Shown here: positions 52,822-61,364 of the stretch, one piece after another
Layout of the letters: every line of letters begins with the position of its first letter
Position numbering within the stretch: position 1 is the stretch's first letter
Assembly (NCBI RefSeq): GCF_016714285.1
Contig: NZ_JADJNN010000002.1
Coordinates: 147,001 to 211,000, forward strand
Direction of reading: 5' to 3'
DNA length: 64,000 nt
From: Nannocystis sp.
GTDB lineage: Bacteria; Myxococcota_A; Polyangia; Nannocystales; Nannocystaceae
Position numbers and translations under genes: made by a program
Notes under the pieces: model-generated
Told to the model about the DNA's origin: nothing
What the model saw: the letters and a program-made list of their open reading frames with translations, nothing else
Database searches by the model: none

Positions 52822-54479
52822 CGGAGCCGGTGGGGCGTCAGCGCGTCCTCGCCGAGGCGGCGCTTCTTGTCGGCCTCGTAATCCTCGTAGTTGCCCTCGA
52901 ACCACACCACCTTCGACTCGCCCTCGAACGAGAGGATGTGGGTCGCCAGGCGGTTCAAGAACCAGCGGTCGTGGCTGATGATCACCGCGCAGCCCGGGAA
53001 CGCCAGCAGCGCGTCCTCCAGGTGGCGCAGGGTGTCGACGTCGAGGTCGTTGGTCGGCTCGTCGAGCAACAGCAGGTTGCCGCCCTTCTTGATCAGCTTG
53101 GCCAGGTGGACCCGGTTGCGCTCGCCGCCCGACAGCACGCCGACCTTCTTCTGCTGGTCGGCGCCGTTGAAGTTGAACTTGCTGACGTAGGCCCGGGCGT
53201 TGACGTCGCGCCCGGCGATGCTCAGCAGCTCCTGCCCGCCCGAGATCTCCTGGTAGATCGACTTGTCCGGGTCGAGCGCGTCGCGGCTCTGGTCGACGGC
53301 GGCGATGTCGACGGTCTCGCCGATCTTCAGCTCGCCGCTGTCGGGCTTCTCCTGGCCGGTGATCATGCGAAACAGCGTGGTCTTGCCGGCGCCGTTCGGG
53401 CCGATCACGCCGACGATGCCGCCGCGCGGCAGCATGAAGTTGAGGTCGTCGAACAGCAGCCGCTCGCCGAAGCCCTTGCTCAGCTTCTTGGCCTCGACCA
53501 CCGTGTTGCCGAGGCGCCGCGAGAACGGGATCACCAGCTCGGTGGTGTCGGCGCGCTTGTCGGACGAGGCCGCCAGCAGGTCCTCGTAGGCCTTGACGCG
53601 CGCCTTGCTCTTGGCCTGCCGCGCCTTCGGCGACATCTGCACCCACTCGAGCTCGCGCGCCAGCGTCCGCTGCCGCGAGCTCTCGGCCTTCTCCTCCTGC
53701 GCCAGCCGCTTGCGCTTCTGGTCGAGCCACGACGAATAGTTGCCCTTCCACGGGATCCCCGCCCCGCGGTCGAGCTCGAGGATCCACCCGGCGACGTTGT
53801 CGAGGAAGTAACGATCGTGGGTGATCGCCACCACCGTGCCCGGGTACTCCTTCAGGAAGCGCTCGAGCCACGCCACGCTCTCGGCGTCGAGATGGTTGGT
53901 CGGCTCGTCGAGCAGCAGCAGGTCCGGCCGCTGCAACAGCAAGCGACACAGCGCGACCCGGCGACGCTCGCCGCCGCTGAGCGTCGTCACCTCGGCCTCG
54001 CCCGGCGGACAGCGCAGCGCGTCCATCGCGATCTCGAGCGTGCGGTCGAGCTCCCAGCCGTTGCCCGCGTCGATCTTGTCCTGCAGGTCGGCCTGCTCGG
54101 CCAGCAGGCGGTTCATCTCGGCGTCGCTCATCGGCTCGCCGAGCTTCATGCTGACCTCCTCGAAGCGCGCGAGCACCTGCTTCATCGGCGCGACCGCCTC
54201 CTCGATGTTGCCGAGCACGGTCTTGTTCGGGTCGAGCGCGGGCTCCTGCGGGAGATAGCCGACCGACACGCCCTCGGCGGCCCAGGCCTCGCCCTGGAAC
54301 TCCTTCTCGACGCCGGCCATGATCTTCAGCAGCGTCGACTTGCCGGCGCCGTTCGCCCCGAGCACGCCGATCTTGGCGCCGGGGAAGAACGAGAGGTAGA
54401 TGCCCTTGAGCACCTCCTTGCCGTTGGGGAAGACCTTACGCAGGTCCTTCATCGTGTAGATGTACTGATAGGCGGCCAT
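52800..54479 (-). CDS. ettA: energy-dependent translational throttle protein EttA (ABC-F)
   Basis: A 559-residue soluble ABC-F ATPase that binds the ribosomal E site and gates the first elongation steps according to ATP/ADP. Two ABC domains: Walker A GANGAGKST (about 41-49) and GPNGAGKTT (about 344-352); signatures LSGGERRRVAL and LSGGERNRVHL; Walker B LLLLDEPTNHLDAES and LLLLDEPTNDLDVDT. Between them is the charged P-site tRNA-interaction linker (QKRKRLAQEEKAESSRQRT). It starts AYQYIYTMKDLRKVF, typical of EttA. A TATCCT hexamer (minus, 54534-54539) and a GAGGAG near the start suggest a short leader. Overlaps the Uma2 remnant tail by 22 bp. Confidence 0.95.
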   Translation of the reverse strand: MAAYQYIYTMKDLRKVFPNGKEVLKGIYLSFFPGAKIGVLGANGAGKSTLLKIMAGVEKEFQGEAWAAEGVSVGYLPQEPALDPNKTVLGNIEEAVAPMKQVLARFEEVSMKLGEPMSDAEMNRLLAEQADLQDKIDAGNGWELDRTLEIAMDALRCPPGEAEVTTLSGGERRRVALCRLLLQRPDLLLLDEPTNHLDAESVAWLERFLKEYPGTVVAITHDRYFLDNVAGWILELDRGAGIPWKGNYSSWLDQKRKRLAQEEKAESSRQRTLARELEWVQMSPKARQAKSKARVKAYEDLLAASSDKRADTTELVIPFSRRLGNTVVEAKKLSKGFGERLLFDDLNFMLPRGGIVGVIGPNGAGKTTLFRMITGQEKPDSGELKIGETVDIAAVDQSRDALDPDKSIYQEISGGQELLSIAGRDVNARAYVSKFNFNGADQQKKVGVLSGGERNRVHLAKLIKKGGNLLLLDEPTNDLDVDTLRHLEDALLAFPGCAVIISHDRWFLNRLATHILSFEGESKVVWFEGNYEDYEADKKRRLGEDALTPHRLRYRKLVH

Positions 54480-54640
54480 GGCTCGTGCGGTCTCCTCGGC
54501 GCTCCTCGCCCAGGCGGACGCGCGCGGCGGGAGGATACCAGCGCGGCAGCGCCGCCCAAACGACGAAGATCTGTGTGAAATCTCGGCGTCGGCGCCAGCC
54601 CGGGCGGCCCCAGGGGCTGGTGCCCCGCCGACGCGGCTCC

Positions 54641-54646
54641 CATAAT
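54641..54646 (+). promoter_or_regulatory. -10 hexamer CATAAT of speA, leaderless candidate
   Basis: CATAAT matches TATAAT at five of six positions and lies 9 nt before the ATG at 54656. No convincing -35 and no Shine-Dalgarno were seen. Confidence 0.4.
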
Positions 54647-54655
54647 CCCGCCGCG

Positions 54656-56698
54656 ATGGCCCAGACGTCTGAAGTCGACACCGACACCCAAGTGAAGTCC
54701 GAGCCCGCCACCGCGGCCGCCGCTCCCGAGGCCGCCCCGCCGCCCCCCGCCGAGCCGACGGCCAGCGAGAGCGAGGCCAAGCGCGCCGCCCAGAGCCACG
54801 CGCTCGCCGTCGACGCCTCGTTCAAGCGCTACGGCATCGACCGCTGGGGCCGCGACTTCCTCCGCTCCAACGACCAGGGCCACCTGGTGTTCACGGCCCC
54901 GAACTGCCCGGTCGTCGACCTCCACGTGCTCTCGCTGGAGCTGGCCCGCCGCGGCATCCGCACGCCCTACGTGGTCCGCTTCCCGACGATGATCGAGCGC
55001 CAGATGGAGACGCTCAAGAGCGCCTTCGCCAAGGCGATCAGCGACAACAACTACCAGGGCTCGCACATCGGCGTGTACCCGCTGAAGGTCAACCAGCGGC
55101 GCAGCGTGGTCGACACCGTGGTCAAGGCGCGCGAGCGCCTGAACTACGGGCTCGAGGCTGGCAGCAAGCCGGAGCTGCTGCTGGCGCTGGCCCAGCCGCC
55201 GCTCAAGCAGTCGCTGCTGATCTGCAACGGCTACAAGGACCGCGAGTTCATGCGCATGGCCTTCCACGCGGCCGAGCTCGGGCACCACGTGATCATCGTG
55301 CTGGAGAGCACCCGCGAGGTCCGGCGCTACCTCGACGTGTTCAACGAGCAGGACTGGATCGCCCGCCCCGAGGTCGGCGTGCGGGCCAAGCTGTACAGCC
55401 GCGGCTCCGGCCGCTGGCAGAGCTCCGGCGGCGAGAGCTCCAAGTTCGGCCTGACCACCAACGAGATCCTCGCCGTCGCGCGCGAGCTCGCGGCCGCCAA
55501 CCTGCACGGCCAGCTGTCGCTGCTGCACTTCCACATCGGCTCGCAGATCACCCAGATCAAGCGCATCAAGACCGCCGTCCGCGAGGGCGCCCGCATCTAC
55601 GCCGACCTCCAGGAGCACTGCCCGCAGCTGCGCTACCTCGACCTCGGCGGCGGCATCGGCGTCGACTACGACGGCAGCCGCACCTCCTACCCGTCGTCCG
55701 CCAACTACACCCTCGACGAGTACGCCTCGCAGGTGGTCTTCGAGGTCACCGAGGCCTGCGCCGAGGTCAACGCCCGCCAGCCCACCTTGCTCACCGAGAG
55801 CGGGCGCGTGGTGGTCGCCAACCACGCGGTCACGATCGCCGACCTGCGCGAGGTCCAGGGCGAGCTGCTGCCGGTGCCCGAGGCCACGGAGGACGAGCAC
55901 CGCCTGGTCGACGAGCTGCGCGAGACGCTGGAGAACATCAACACCAAGAACGTCGACGAGTACTTCCACGACGCGATCGACTTCCGCGATGAGTGCCTGC
56001 AGCTGTTCTCGCGCGGCTACCTGTCGCTGGCCGAGCGCGCCGCCGCGGAGGGCCTGTTCCACCGCATCCGCGCCAAGGTCGAGAAGATCGTCGAGACCCT
56101 GTCCCACCCCTCCGAGGAGATCACCGACTTCCTCGGCAAGGCGCAGCAGAAGTACCTCGTCAACTTCTCGATCTTCCAGTCGATCCCCGACGCGTGGAGC
56201 ATCGACCAGGTGTTCCCCGCCGCGCCGCTGTCACGCCACGCCGAGAAGCCGACGCTGCAGGCGCAGATCGTCGACATCACCTGCGACAGCGACGGCTGCG
56301 TCGAGACCTTCGCCCACCCCGACGAGAACCTCTCCTACCTGCCGCTGCACGTCATGAACGGGCCCGACGAGCGCTACTACCTCGGCTTCTTCATGACCGG
56401 CGCCTACCAGGACAGCCTCGCCAACGTGCACAACCTGTTCGGCCGCTGCCACGAGGTGATCCTCCGCAACCCCGACGACGACATGGTCCTGCCCGGCTCC
56501 GAGCGCGTCGAGCTCTCGCCCACGCTCACCTTCGAGATCAAGATGGGCGCGACCTGCGAGGACACGCTCTCGGCCATGGACTTCGACGTCGATCGCATCA
56601 ACAAGTGGCTGCGCGACCGCCACCTCGCGGTCGAGACGACCCTCGGCGAGTCGTGGGCGATGGGCCTGCTGCAGAGCTACCCGTACCTGTCGCGCTGA
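54656..56698 (+). CDS. speA: biosynthetic arginine decarboxylase
   Basis: A 680-residue PLP enzyme converting arginine to agmatine, the first step of polyamine synthesis. A Pro/Ala-rich N-terminal tail (residues ~10-45) precedes the alanine-racemase-like barrel: SHIGVYPLKVNQRRSVVDTV with PLP Lys about 144, GLEAGSKPELLLAL, LLHFHIGSQITQIKRIKTAV, RYLDLGGGIGVDYDGSRT, LLTESGRVVVANHAV. The beta-sandwich and C-terminal domain follow with DITCDSDGCVETF. Length and order match SpeA. The start at 54656 follows the family. A short 9 bp triplet repeat of GAGCCGCC lies right after the stop (56697-56722). Confidence 0.95.
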   Translation: MAQTSEVDTDTQVKSEPATAAAAPEAAPPPPAEPTASESEAKRAAQSHALAVDASFKRYGIDRWGRDFLRSNDQGHLVFTAPNCPVVDLHVLSLELARRGIRTPYVVRFPTMIERQMETLKSAFAKAISDNNYQGSHIGVYPLKVNQRRSVVDTVVKARERLNYGLEAGSKPELLLALAQPPLKQSLLICNGYKDREFMRMAFHAAELGHHVIIVLESTREVRRYLDVFNEQDWIARPEVGVRAKLYSRGSGRWQSSGGESSKFGLTTNEILAVARELAAANLHGQLSLLHFHIGSQITQIKRIKTAVREGARIYADLQEHCPQLRYLDLGGGIGVDYDGSRTSYPSSANYTLDEYASQVVFEVTEACAEVNARQPTLLTESGRVVVANHAVTIADLREVQGELLPVPEATEDEHRLVDELRETLENINTKNVDEYFHDAIDFRDECLQLFSRGYLSLAERAAAEGLFHRIRAKVEKIVETLSHPSEEITDFLGKAQQKYLVNFSIFQSIPDAWSIDQVFPAAPLSRHAEKPTLQAQIVDITCDSDGCVETFAHPDENLSYLPLHVMNGPDERYYLGFFMTGAYQDSLANVHNLFGRCHEVILRNPDDDMVLPGSERVELSPTLTFEIKMGATCEDTLSAMDFDVDRINKWLRDRHLAVETTLGESWAMGLLQSYPYLSR

Positions 56699-56722
56699 GC
56701 CGCCGAGCCGCCGAGCCGCGGA

Positions 56723-57103
56723 TCACACGTGCGCGACGGCCTCGATCTCGACCTTGAAATTGAAGGGCAGGCGCGAGACCTCGACGCAGGTCCGCGCCGG
56801 CACCTTGGGCCCGGGGAAGAACTTGCCGTACACGCTGTTGAACACCGCGAACTGGCTCATGTCCGTGATGTAGGCCGTCACCTTGAGCACGCGCTCGAGG
56901 CCCGAGCCGGCCTTCTCCAGCGTGCGCCGCAGGTTGCTCAGCGTCGCGTGCGTCTCACTCGCCAGATCGCCGAGCGTGATGCCCAGCCCGTCGACGTCGA
57001 CCGACGCGTGACCCGAGGTGAAGATGAGCCCGTTGTAATCGCGGTACCACGAGAAGATCGGCCCGTGCTCGAGCTGGGAGGTGCTGGGGCGGTGAGTCGA
57101 CAT
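56723..57103 (-). CDS. RidA/YjgF/UK114-family enamine/imine deaminase
   Basis: A 126-residue RidA-type protein. It hydrolyses reactive enamines and imines made by PLP enzymes. Conserved parts are GLIFTSGHASVD, TLSNLRRTLEKAGSGLERVL, YITDMSQFAVFNSVYGKFFP and the signature PARTCVEVSRLPFNFKVEIE containing the key Arg. It trims active trimers in the cytoplasm. It is convergent with speA, a PLP enzyme, 24 bp apart. The ATG at 57103 is preferred to one eight codons upstream because it follows the promoter TATAGA by 10 nt. Confidence 0.92.
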   Translation of the reverse strand: MSTHRPSTSQLEHGPIFSWYRDYNGLIFTSGHASVDVDGLGITLGDLASETHATLSNLRRTLEKAGSGLERVLKVTAYITDMSQFAVFNSVYGKFFPGPKVPARTCVEVSRLPFNFKVEIEAVAHV

Positions 57104-57113
57104 ACGCGATCGA

Positions 57114-57143
57114 TCTATAACCCGCACCGGCGGCTCGCGTCAC
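57114..57143 (-). promoter_or_regulatory. promoter of the RidA gene
   Basis: On the minus strand GTGACG (57138-57143), 18 nt, TATAGA (57114-57119), 10 nt before the ATG at 57103. No Shine-Dalgarno. Confidence 0.45.
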
Positions 57144-57162
57144 GAACGCTGCGCACTGCGAT

Positions 57163-58494
57163 CTATTTGTTGCCGCGACTAAATTGTTTCAGATCGCGGT
57201 AGCGGTCGCGCAGGAGGTTCTGGCGGGTGGTGCCGCGGAGCTTCACGCCGCGCACATAGACCTCCGTCGGGGCGCTCGAGAGTTCGAAGGGGTCGCCGCT
57301 CCAGACCACGAGGTTGGCGACCTTGCCGACGGCGACGCTGCCGTGCGTGCGCTCGACGCCGTAGGCGCGCGCCGGGGCCAGGGTGATCGCGGTCAGGGCG
57401 GCCTCCCAGGGCAGGCCGTGGGCGACGGCGATGCCGGCCCCTTGCGGCAGGCTGCGCAGGTTGTGGGTGCCGCCGGGGGCGAGCAGCGCGACCGTCACGC
57501 CGGCGCGGTGGAGCAGCGCCGCGTTGTCGAGGCGAGCGCCCATGCTGTCGAAGCCGCCGGGGATGTTGAGGGTGGGTTCGAGGATCACCGGGACCTTCGC
57601 GCGGGCCAGCAAGTCGGCGACCTTCCACGCCTCGGCGCCGCCGACGATCGTGATCTTGAGGTTGAAGTCGCGGGCGAGGTCGAGGGCCGCGAGGATGTCG
57701 GAGGCGCGGTCGGCCGAGAGGGTGAGCACGGCCTGCTGCTTGAAGATCGGCTGCAGCGCCTCGAGGTCCAGCGGGTGGGCCGAGAGCTCGCGCGACTGGG
57801 CGCGATCGTACGCGGCCCGGCGCGCCGGATAGCCGCGGGCGTCGCCGAGGACCTCGCGCAGCTTGGCCAGAGTCGCCGCGCGCGAGCCGGCGTGGGCCTG
57901 GCCGAGGTGGGCGGAGATCGCCGCGCGCGGCTGCGCGGCCAGGCCGCGGTGGTCGCCGTACACGAGGTCGATGATCGCGACCTGGCCGGAGATGAGGCCG
58001 CCGGTCGGGACCACGGCCGCCGAGGTCACGCCGTCGATCGCCTGGATCGGGATGAGGGCCGACTCGGCGTTGAGCGCGGCGGCGGCCTCGTAGGCGGCGC
58101 GGACCGGGTGCTCGCTGGCCTTGCTGTCGTCGCGGGTGCTGCCCTCGAGGTCGATCTCGACGATGCCGAGCTGGGTCTCGGCGGCGAACAGACCCGGCGT
58201 GATCAGCTTGCCCTTGAGGTCGACCGCCATCGACTCGTCGAGCAGCTTGGCCCGCGCCTCGGGGCCGCCGACGATCGTGAACAGACCGCCGTCCATCGCG
58301 ATCACGGCGTCCTTGATCACGGTGCCGTCGCCGACGTGCAGCTCGCCGCCGACGAGATAGACCGGACCGGCGCGCGCTGGCGTCGACACTGCTGTGGGAG
58401 CCGGCGCGGCGGCAGCAGGCGCCGCGCCGAGGGCCCAGACGAAGGCCAGCACGAGGCAGCTGCAGAGACCACGGCGAGGAGAAAGAGTGCTCAT
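57163..58494 (-). CDS. amidohydrolase-fold protein lacking metal ligands (probable pseudoenzyme)
   Basis: A 443-residue exported protein (signal peptide to ~residue 30). The amidohydrolase frame is clear: GKLITPGLFAAETQLGIVEI at the strand that normally carries HxH, and VAVGKVANLVVWSGDPFELS near the end. But the usual DTHSH is replaced by AAETQ, the mid-barrel His pair by LTLSADRASDI, and the HSD motif by LLAPGGTH, so metal binding and hydrolysis are unlikely. It is co-transcribed (ATGA overlap) behind a second amidohydrolase that keeps these residues, and may form a heteromer with it. Confidence 0.82.
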   Translation of the reverse strand: MSTLSPRRGLCSCLVLAFVWALGAAPAAAAPAPTAVSTPARAGPVYLVGGELHVGDGTVIKDAVIAMDGGLFTIVGGPEARAKLLDESMAVDLKGKLITPGLFAAETQLGIVEIDLEGSTRDDSKASEHPVRAAYEAAAALNAESALIPIQAIDGVTSAAVVPTGGLISGQVAIIDLVYGDHRGLAAQPRAAISAHLGQAHAGSRAATLAKLREVLGDARGYPARRAAYDRAQSRELSAHPLDLEALQPIFKQQAVLTLSADRASDILAALDLARDFNLKITIVGGAEAWKVADLLARAKVPVILEPTLNIPGGFDSMGARLDNAALLHRAGVTVALLAPGGTHNLRSLPQGAGIAVAHGLPWEAALTAITLAPARAYGVERTHGSVAVGKVANLVVWSGDPFELSSAPTEVYVRGVKLRGTTRQNLLRDRYRDLKQFSRGNK

Positions 58495-60047
58495 GGGGTG
58501 GACCCTGCGTTCGTGGTGGCGAGGGGCGGAGTGCTGCGCTCGAGGTCGCCGGGCAGGTAGCCGAGCTCGAAGTCGGTGCGGGGCTCGAGCGAGCCGCGGA
58601 CATAGACCTGCTCGCCGGCGATATAGACCTGCTCGGCGATGGTGTAGACGCTGAAGGGGTTGCCGCTCCAGACCACGAGGTCGGCGAGCTTGCCGGGCTC
58701 GAGGGTGCCGGTCTTGGCGTCGATGCCGAGGGCCCAGGCCGGGTTGGCGGTGATCCAGCGCAGGGCCTGGTCGTCGCTGACGGGGATGCCGGCGCGGCGA
58801 CCGGCGTGCATCGCCTTGGCGGCCTCCTGGTTCAGGCGCTGGATCCCGACCGCGCTGTCGGAGTGGATGATCGCCCGCGCGCCGGCCTGGGTCAGCAGGG
58901 CCGCGTTCTCGCGGATGCCGTCGAAGGACTCGGCCTTGAAGCCCCACCAGTCGGCCCACACCGACGCGGCGGTGCCGGCAGCCGCGAGCTTGTCGGCGAT
59001 CTTGTAGGCGTCGGTCGCGTGGTGAAAGCTGCGGATCTTGAAGCCGTAGGTGGCCGCGAGGTCGAGCATGATCGCCATCTCGTCGGCGCGATAGCAGTGG
59101 TTGTGGACCAGGATCTCGCCGCGCAGCACGCCCGCGATGGTCTCGAGCGCGAAGTCCACGGCCGGCGGTTGCGGCTCGTCACCCTTCTTCTTCGCGGGCT
59201 TGCCGTCCTTGCCGACCTTGCCGTCCTTGGGCTCGTCGTCGTCGTAGTCGTCGCCGATGACGGGCGGCTCGGGCTTGTCCTTCTTGGCGAGCCACTCGGC
59301 GTGGTCCTTGCGGTAGCGGGTCCAGCTGCGCTGATACTCGCTGGCCTTCTGGAAGGCGTCGCGGTAGCCGGCGACGTTGCCCATGCGCGTCTGCGGCCCG
59401 CCCTTCTCGCCGTAGACCCGCTTGGGGTTCTCGCCGCAGGCCATCTTCAGCCCCGCGGGCGCGCCGGGGAAGCGGGCCTCGGCGGCCGAGCGGACGCCGG
59501 GCGTGAGGCGCACGGTGACCGACCTGCCGCCGAACAGGTTGGCCGAGCCGGGCAAGATCTGCATGGTCGTGATCCCGCCGGCGCGGGCGCGGTCGATCTG
59601 CGGGTCCTGCGGGAAGTAGGCGTCGACGGCCCGGACTCCGGCGGTGTTGGGTGCGATCGCCTCGTTGCCGTCGGCGTGCGCGGCGAGCCCGGGCGCGGCG
59701 TAGACCCCGATGTGCGAGTGGGTGTCGATGATGCCGGGGGTCAGGGTCTTGCCGCTGAGGTCGACGATCTTCGCGTCGCCCGGCGCCGCGAGCTCGGGGC
59801 CGACGGCGACGATCTGATCACCCTCGAGCAGGACATCCGCGCGCTCGTAGATCTTGCCGGCCGCGGTCATCACGACGGCGCCGCGCAGCAGGGTCTTCGG
59901 GCGCGGTCCGCTGGCGGTGGCCGCCGGCGTGACCGGGGCCGCAGCGGGCGCAGGCGGGTTCGGAGCGGCGGTCTGGGGCCGCTTGCCGCACGCGAGCTGT
60001 CCGGGCACGAGCACGAGGCCGAGGAGCAGCGGGAGGCGGCGCTTCAT
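58491..60047 (-). CDS. metal-dependent amidohydrolase lipoprotein
   Basis: A 518-residue lipoprotein (lipobox GQLAC, about residue 20). It has the amidohydrolase/imidazolonepropionase-like barrel: KTLTPGIIDTHSHIGVYAAP with the HxH pair (about residues 110-112), RGEILVHNHCYRADEM, ARAIIHSDSAVGIQRLNQEA with the catalytic Asp, and KLADLVVWSGNPFSVY. A charged Lys/Asp/Glu insertion (DDYDDDEPKDGKVGKDGKPA) is found at ~265-285. A small in-protein repeat, EQVYIAGEQVYVRG, lies near the end. ATG at 60047 is used; TAGCGT (60057-60062, minus) is 9 nt upstream. Substrate unknown, likely a cyclic amide or dipeptide in the periplasm. Confidence 0.88.
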   Translation of the reverse strand: MKRRLPLLLGLVLVPGQLACGKRPQTAAPNPPAPAAAPVTPAATASGPRPKTLLRGAVVMTAAGKIYERADVLLEGDQIVAVGPELAAPGDAKIVDLSGKTLTPGIIDTHSHIGVYAAPGLAAHADGNEAIAPNTAGVRAVDAYFPQDPQIDRARAGGITTMQILPGSANLFGGRSVTVRLTPGVRSAAEARFPGAPAGLKMACGENPKRVYGEKGGPQTRMGNVAGYRDAFQKASEYQRSWTRYRKDHAEWLAKKDKPEPPVIGDDYDDDEPKDGKVGKDGKPAKKKGDEPQPPAVDFALETIAGVLRGEILVHNHCYRADEMAIMLDLAATYGFKIRSFHHATDAYKIADKLAAAGTAASVWADWWGFKAESFDGIRENAALLTQAGARAIIHSDSAVGIQRLNQEAAKAMHAGRRAGIPVSDDQALRWITANPAWALGIDAKTGTLEPGKLADLVVWSGNPFSVYTIAEQVYIAGEQVYVRGSLEPRTDFELGYLPGDLERSTPPLATTNAGSTP

Positions 60048-60146
60048 CACGTCCGCACGCTACGCCAAACCCCGCGCAGCTTGGAAGTTTTTACCGCGAG
60101 TCGGCGGTGGCGGGCCGCGGCCCGGGCGGATATCCTTCGCGCCCGC

Positions 60147-61352
60147 ATGACTGTCCTGTCCGTCCGTTCCCTGTGCGTCGCGCTCCTCCTCACGCCCGCC
60201 TGCCTGCCCGAGCGCGGCAAGGCGCCGCCGACCCCGAAGGCGGTCGCGGCGAAGGACGGCAAGGCGGCGACCAAAGCCGGTGCTGGGCCCGCTGCCGGTG
60301 ATGCGAGGGGTGGCAGTGCCGTCGCGCCGCTCGTCGGCCCGCCGCCGGCTGGTTCGGCGAGCGGCTGCAGCGGCGCGGCGTTGACCATGCCGAAGGGCAC
60401 GGTGGTGGCGCGCATCGAGGGCAAGGACGTCACGGTCGACGACCTCGGCCCCGAGCTGGTCCAGGCCGAACAGTCGGCGCTGCGCACCTACTGTCAGAGT
60501 GTGACGAGCGCGCGGCAGGGCGCGCTCGACAACCTGCTGCAGCAGAAGCTGCTGACCGCCGCCGCGGAGGCCGAGGGCAAGGAGCTCAACGCCTTCGTGC
60601 AGGGCAGGATCGAGGCCGAGGTGCCGACCCCGGACGACGCGGCGATCCTCGCGTTCTACGAGGCCAACAAGTCGCCGAGCGCCCCGCCGCTGGAGATGGT
60701 CAAGGACCAGGTGATCCAGGCGATGCAGGGCCAGGGCGGCGAGAAGGTGCTGAGCAAGCTGCTCGATGACCTGCGCGCCAAGGCCAAGGTCGAGCGCATG
60801 CTGCCCGACGTCAGCCCGCCACCGATGGACCTGCGTCGCCCGGTCCACGCCGCGTTCGCCGGCCCGGAGGATGCCGTCGTCCAGGTCACCGAGTTCTCGG
60901 ACTTCGAGTGCCCCTACTGCTCGCGCGCGGCCGAGACCCTCAGCGGCCTGAAGAGCAAGTACGCCGGCAAGCCGGTGCAGTTCGTGTTCCGCAACTTCCC
61001 GCTGAGCTTCCACCCGAACGCGCGGCCGGCCGCGGAGTACGCCCAGTGCGCGCAGGAGCAGGGCAAGTTCTGGGCGATGCACGACGGCATCTTCGCGCGC
61101 CAGAGCGAGCTGTCGGTCGCGGTGCTCAAGGAGGTCGCCACCGCGGCCGGGCTCGACGCCGGCAAGCTCGACGCGTGCCTCGCGGGCGGCGGCGTGAAGG
61201 AGCAGATCGAGGAGGACATGCGCAAGGCGCAGGAGGTCGGGGTCGGCGGCACCCCGAGCTTCTTCGTCAACGGCCAGACCTTCGCCGGCAACCCGACGGT
61301 CGAGGGCCTGAGCGAGGCGATCGACGCCGAGCTGAGCCGCTTGCAAGGCTGA
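60147..61352 (+). CDS. DsbA-family thiol-disulphide lipoprotein with SurA-like N-domain
   Basis: A 401-residue lipoprotein (lipobox LTPAC, about residue 18). An Ala/Pro/Lys linker is followed by a helical part (VVARIEGKDVTVDDLGPELV, LLQQKLLTAAAEAEGKELN) like the N-terminal domain of SurA-type chaperones. The C-terminal half is a DsbA thioredoxin fold: VVQVTEFSDFECPYCSRAAE with the CPYC redox pair, FVFRNFPLSFHPNARPAAEY and VGGTPSFFVNGQTFAG with the cis-Pro. It probably oxidises or isomerises disulphides in exported proteins. TATCCT (60131-60136) is 10 nt before the ATG. UbiA follows 12 bp downstream. Confidence 0.88.
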   Translation: MTVLSVRSLCVALLLTPACLPERGKAPPTPKAVAAKDGKAATKAGAGPAAGDARGGSAVAPLVGPPPAGSASGCSGAALTMPKGTVVARIEGKDVTVDDLGPELVQAEQSALRTYCQSVTSARQGALDNLLQQKLLTAAAEAEGKELNAFVQGRIEAEVPTPDDAAILAFYEANKSPSAPPLEMVKDQVIQAMQGQGGEKVLSKLLDDLRAKAKVERMLPDVSPPPMDLRRPVHAAFAGPEDAVVQVTEFSDFECPYCSRAAETLSGLKSKYAGKPVQFVFRNFPLSFHPNARPAAEYAQCAQEQGKFWAMHDGIFARQSELSVAVLKEVATAAGLDAGKLDACLAGGGVKEQIEEDMRKAQEVGVGGTPSFFVNGQTFAGNPTVEGLSEAIDAELSRLQG

Positions 61353-61364
61353 CGAGCGCCGCGC

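Noticed and set aside
58388..58399. CTGTGGGAGCC in the amidohydrolase gene as a third copy of the Uma2 break-point repeat
   Set aside because: Only 11 bp match, in frame in a linker; too short to claim in a GC-rich genome.
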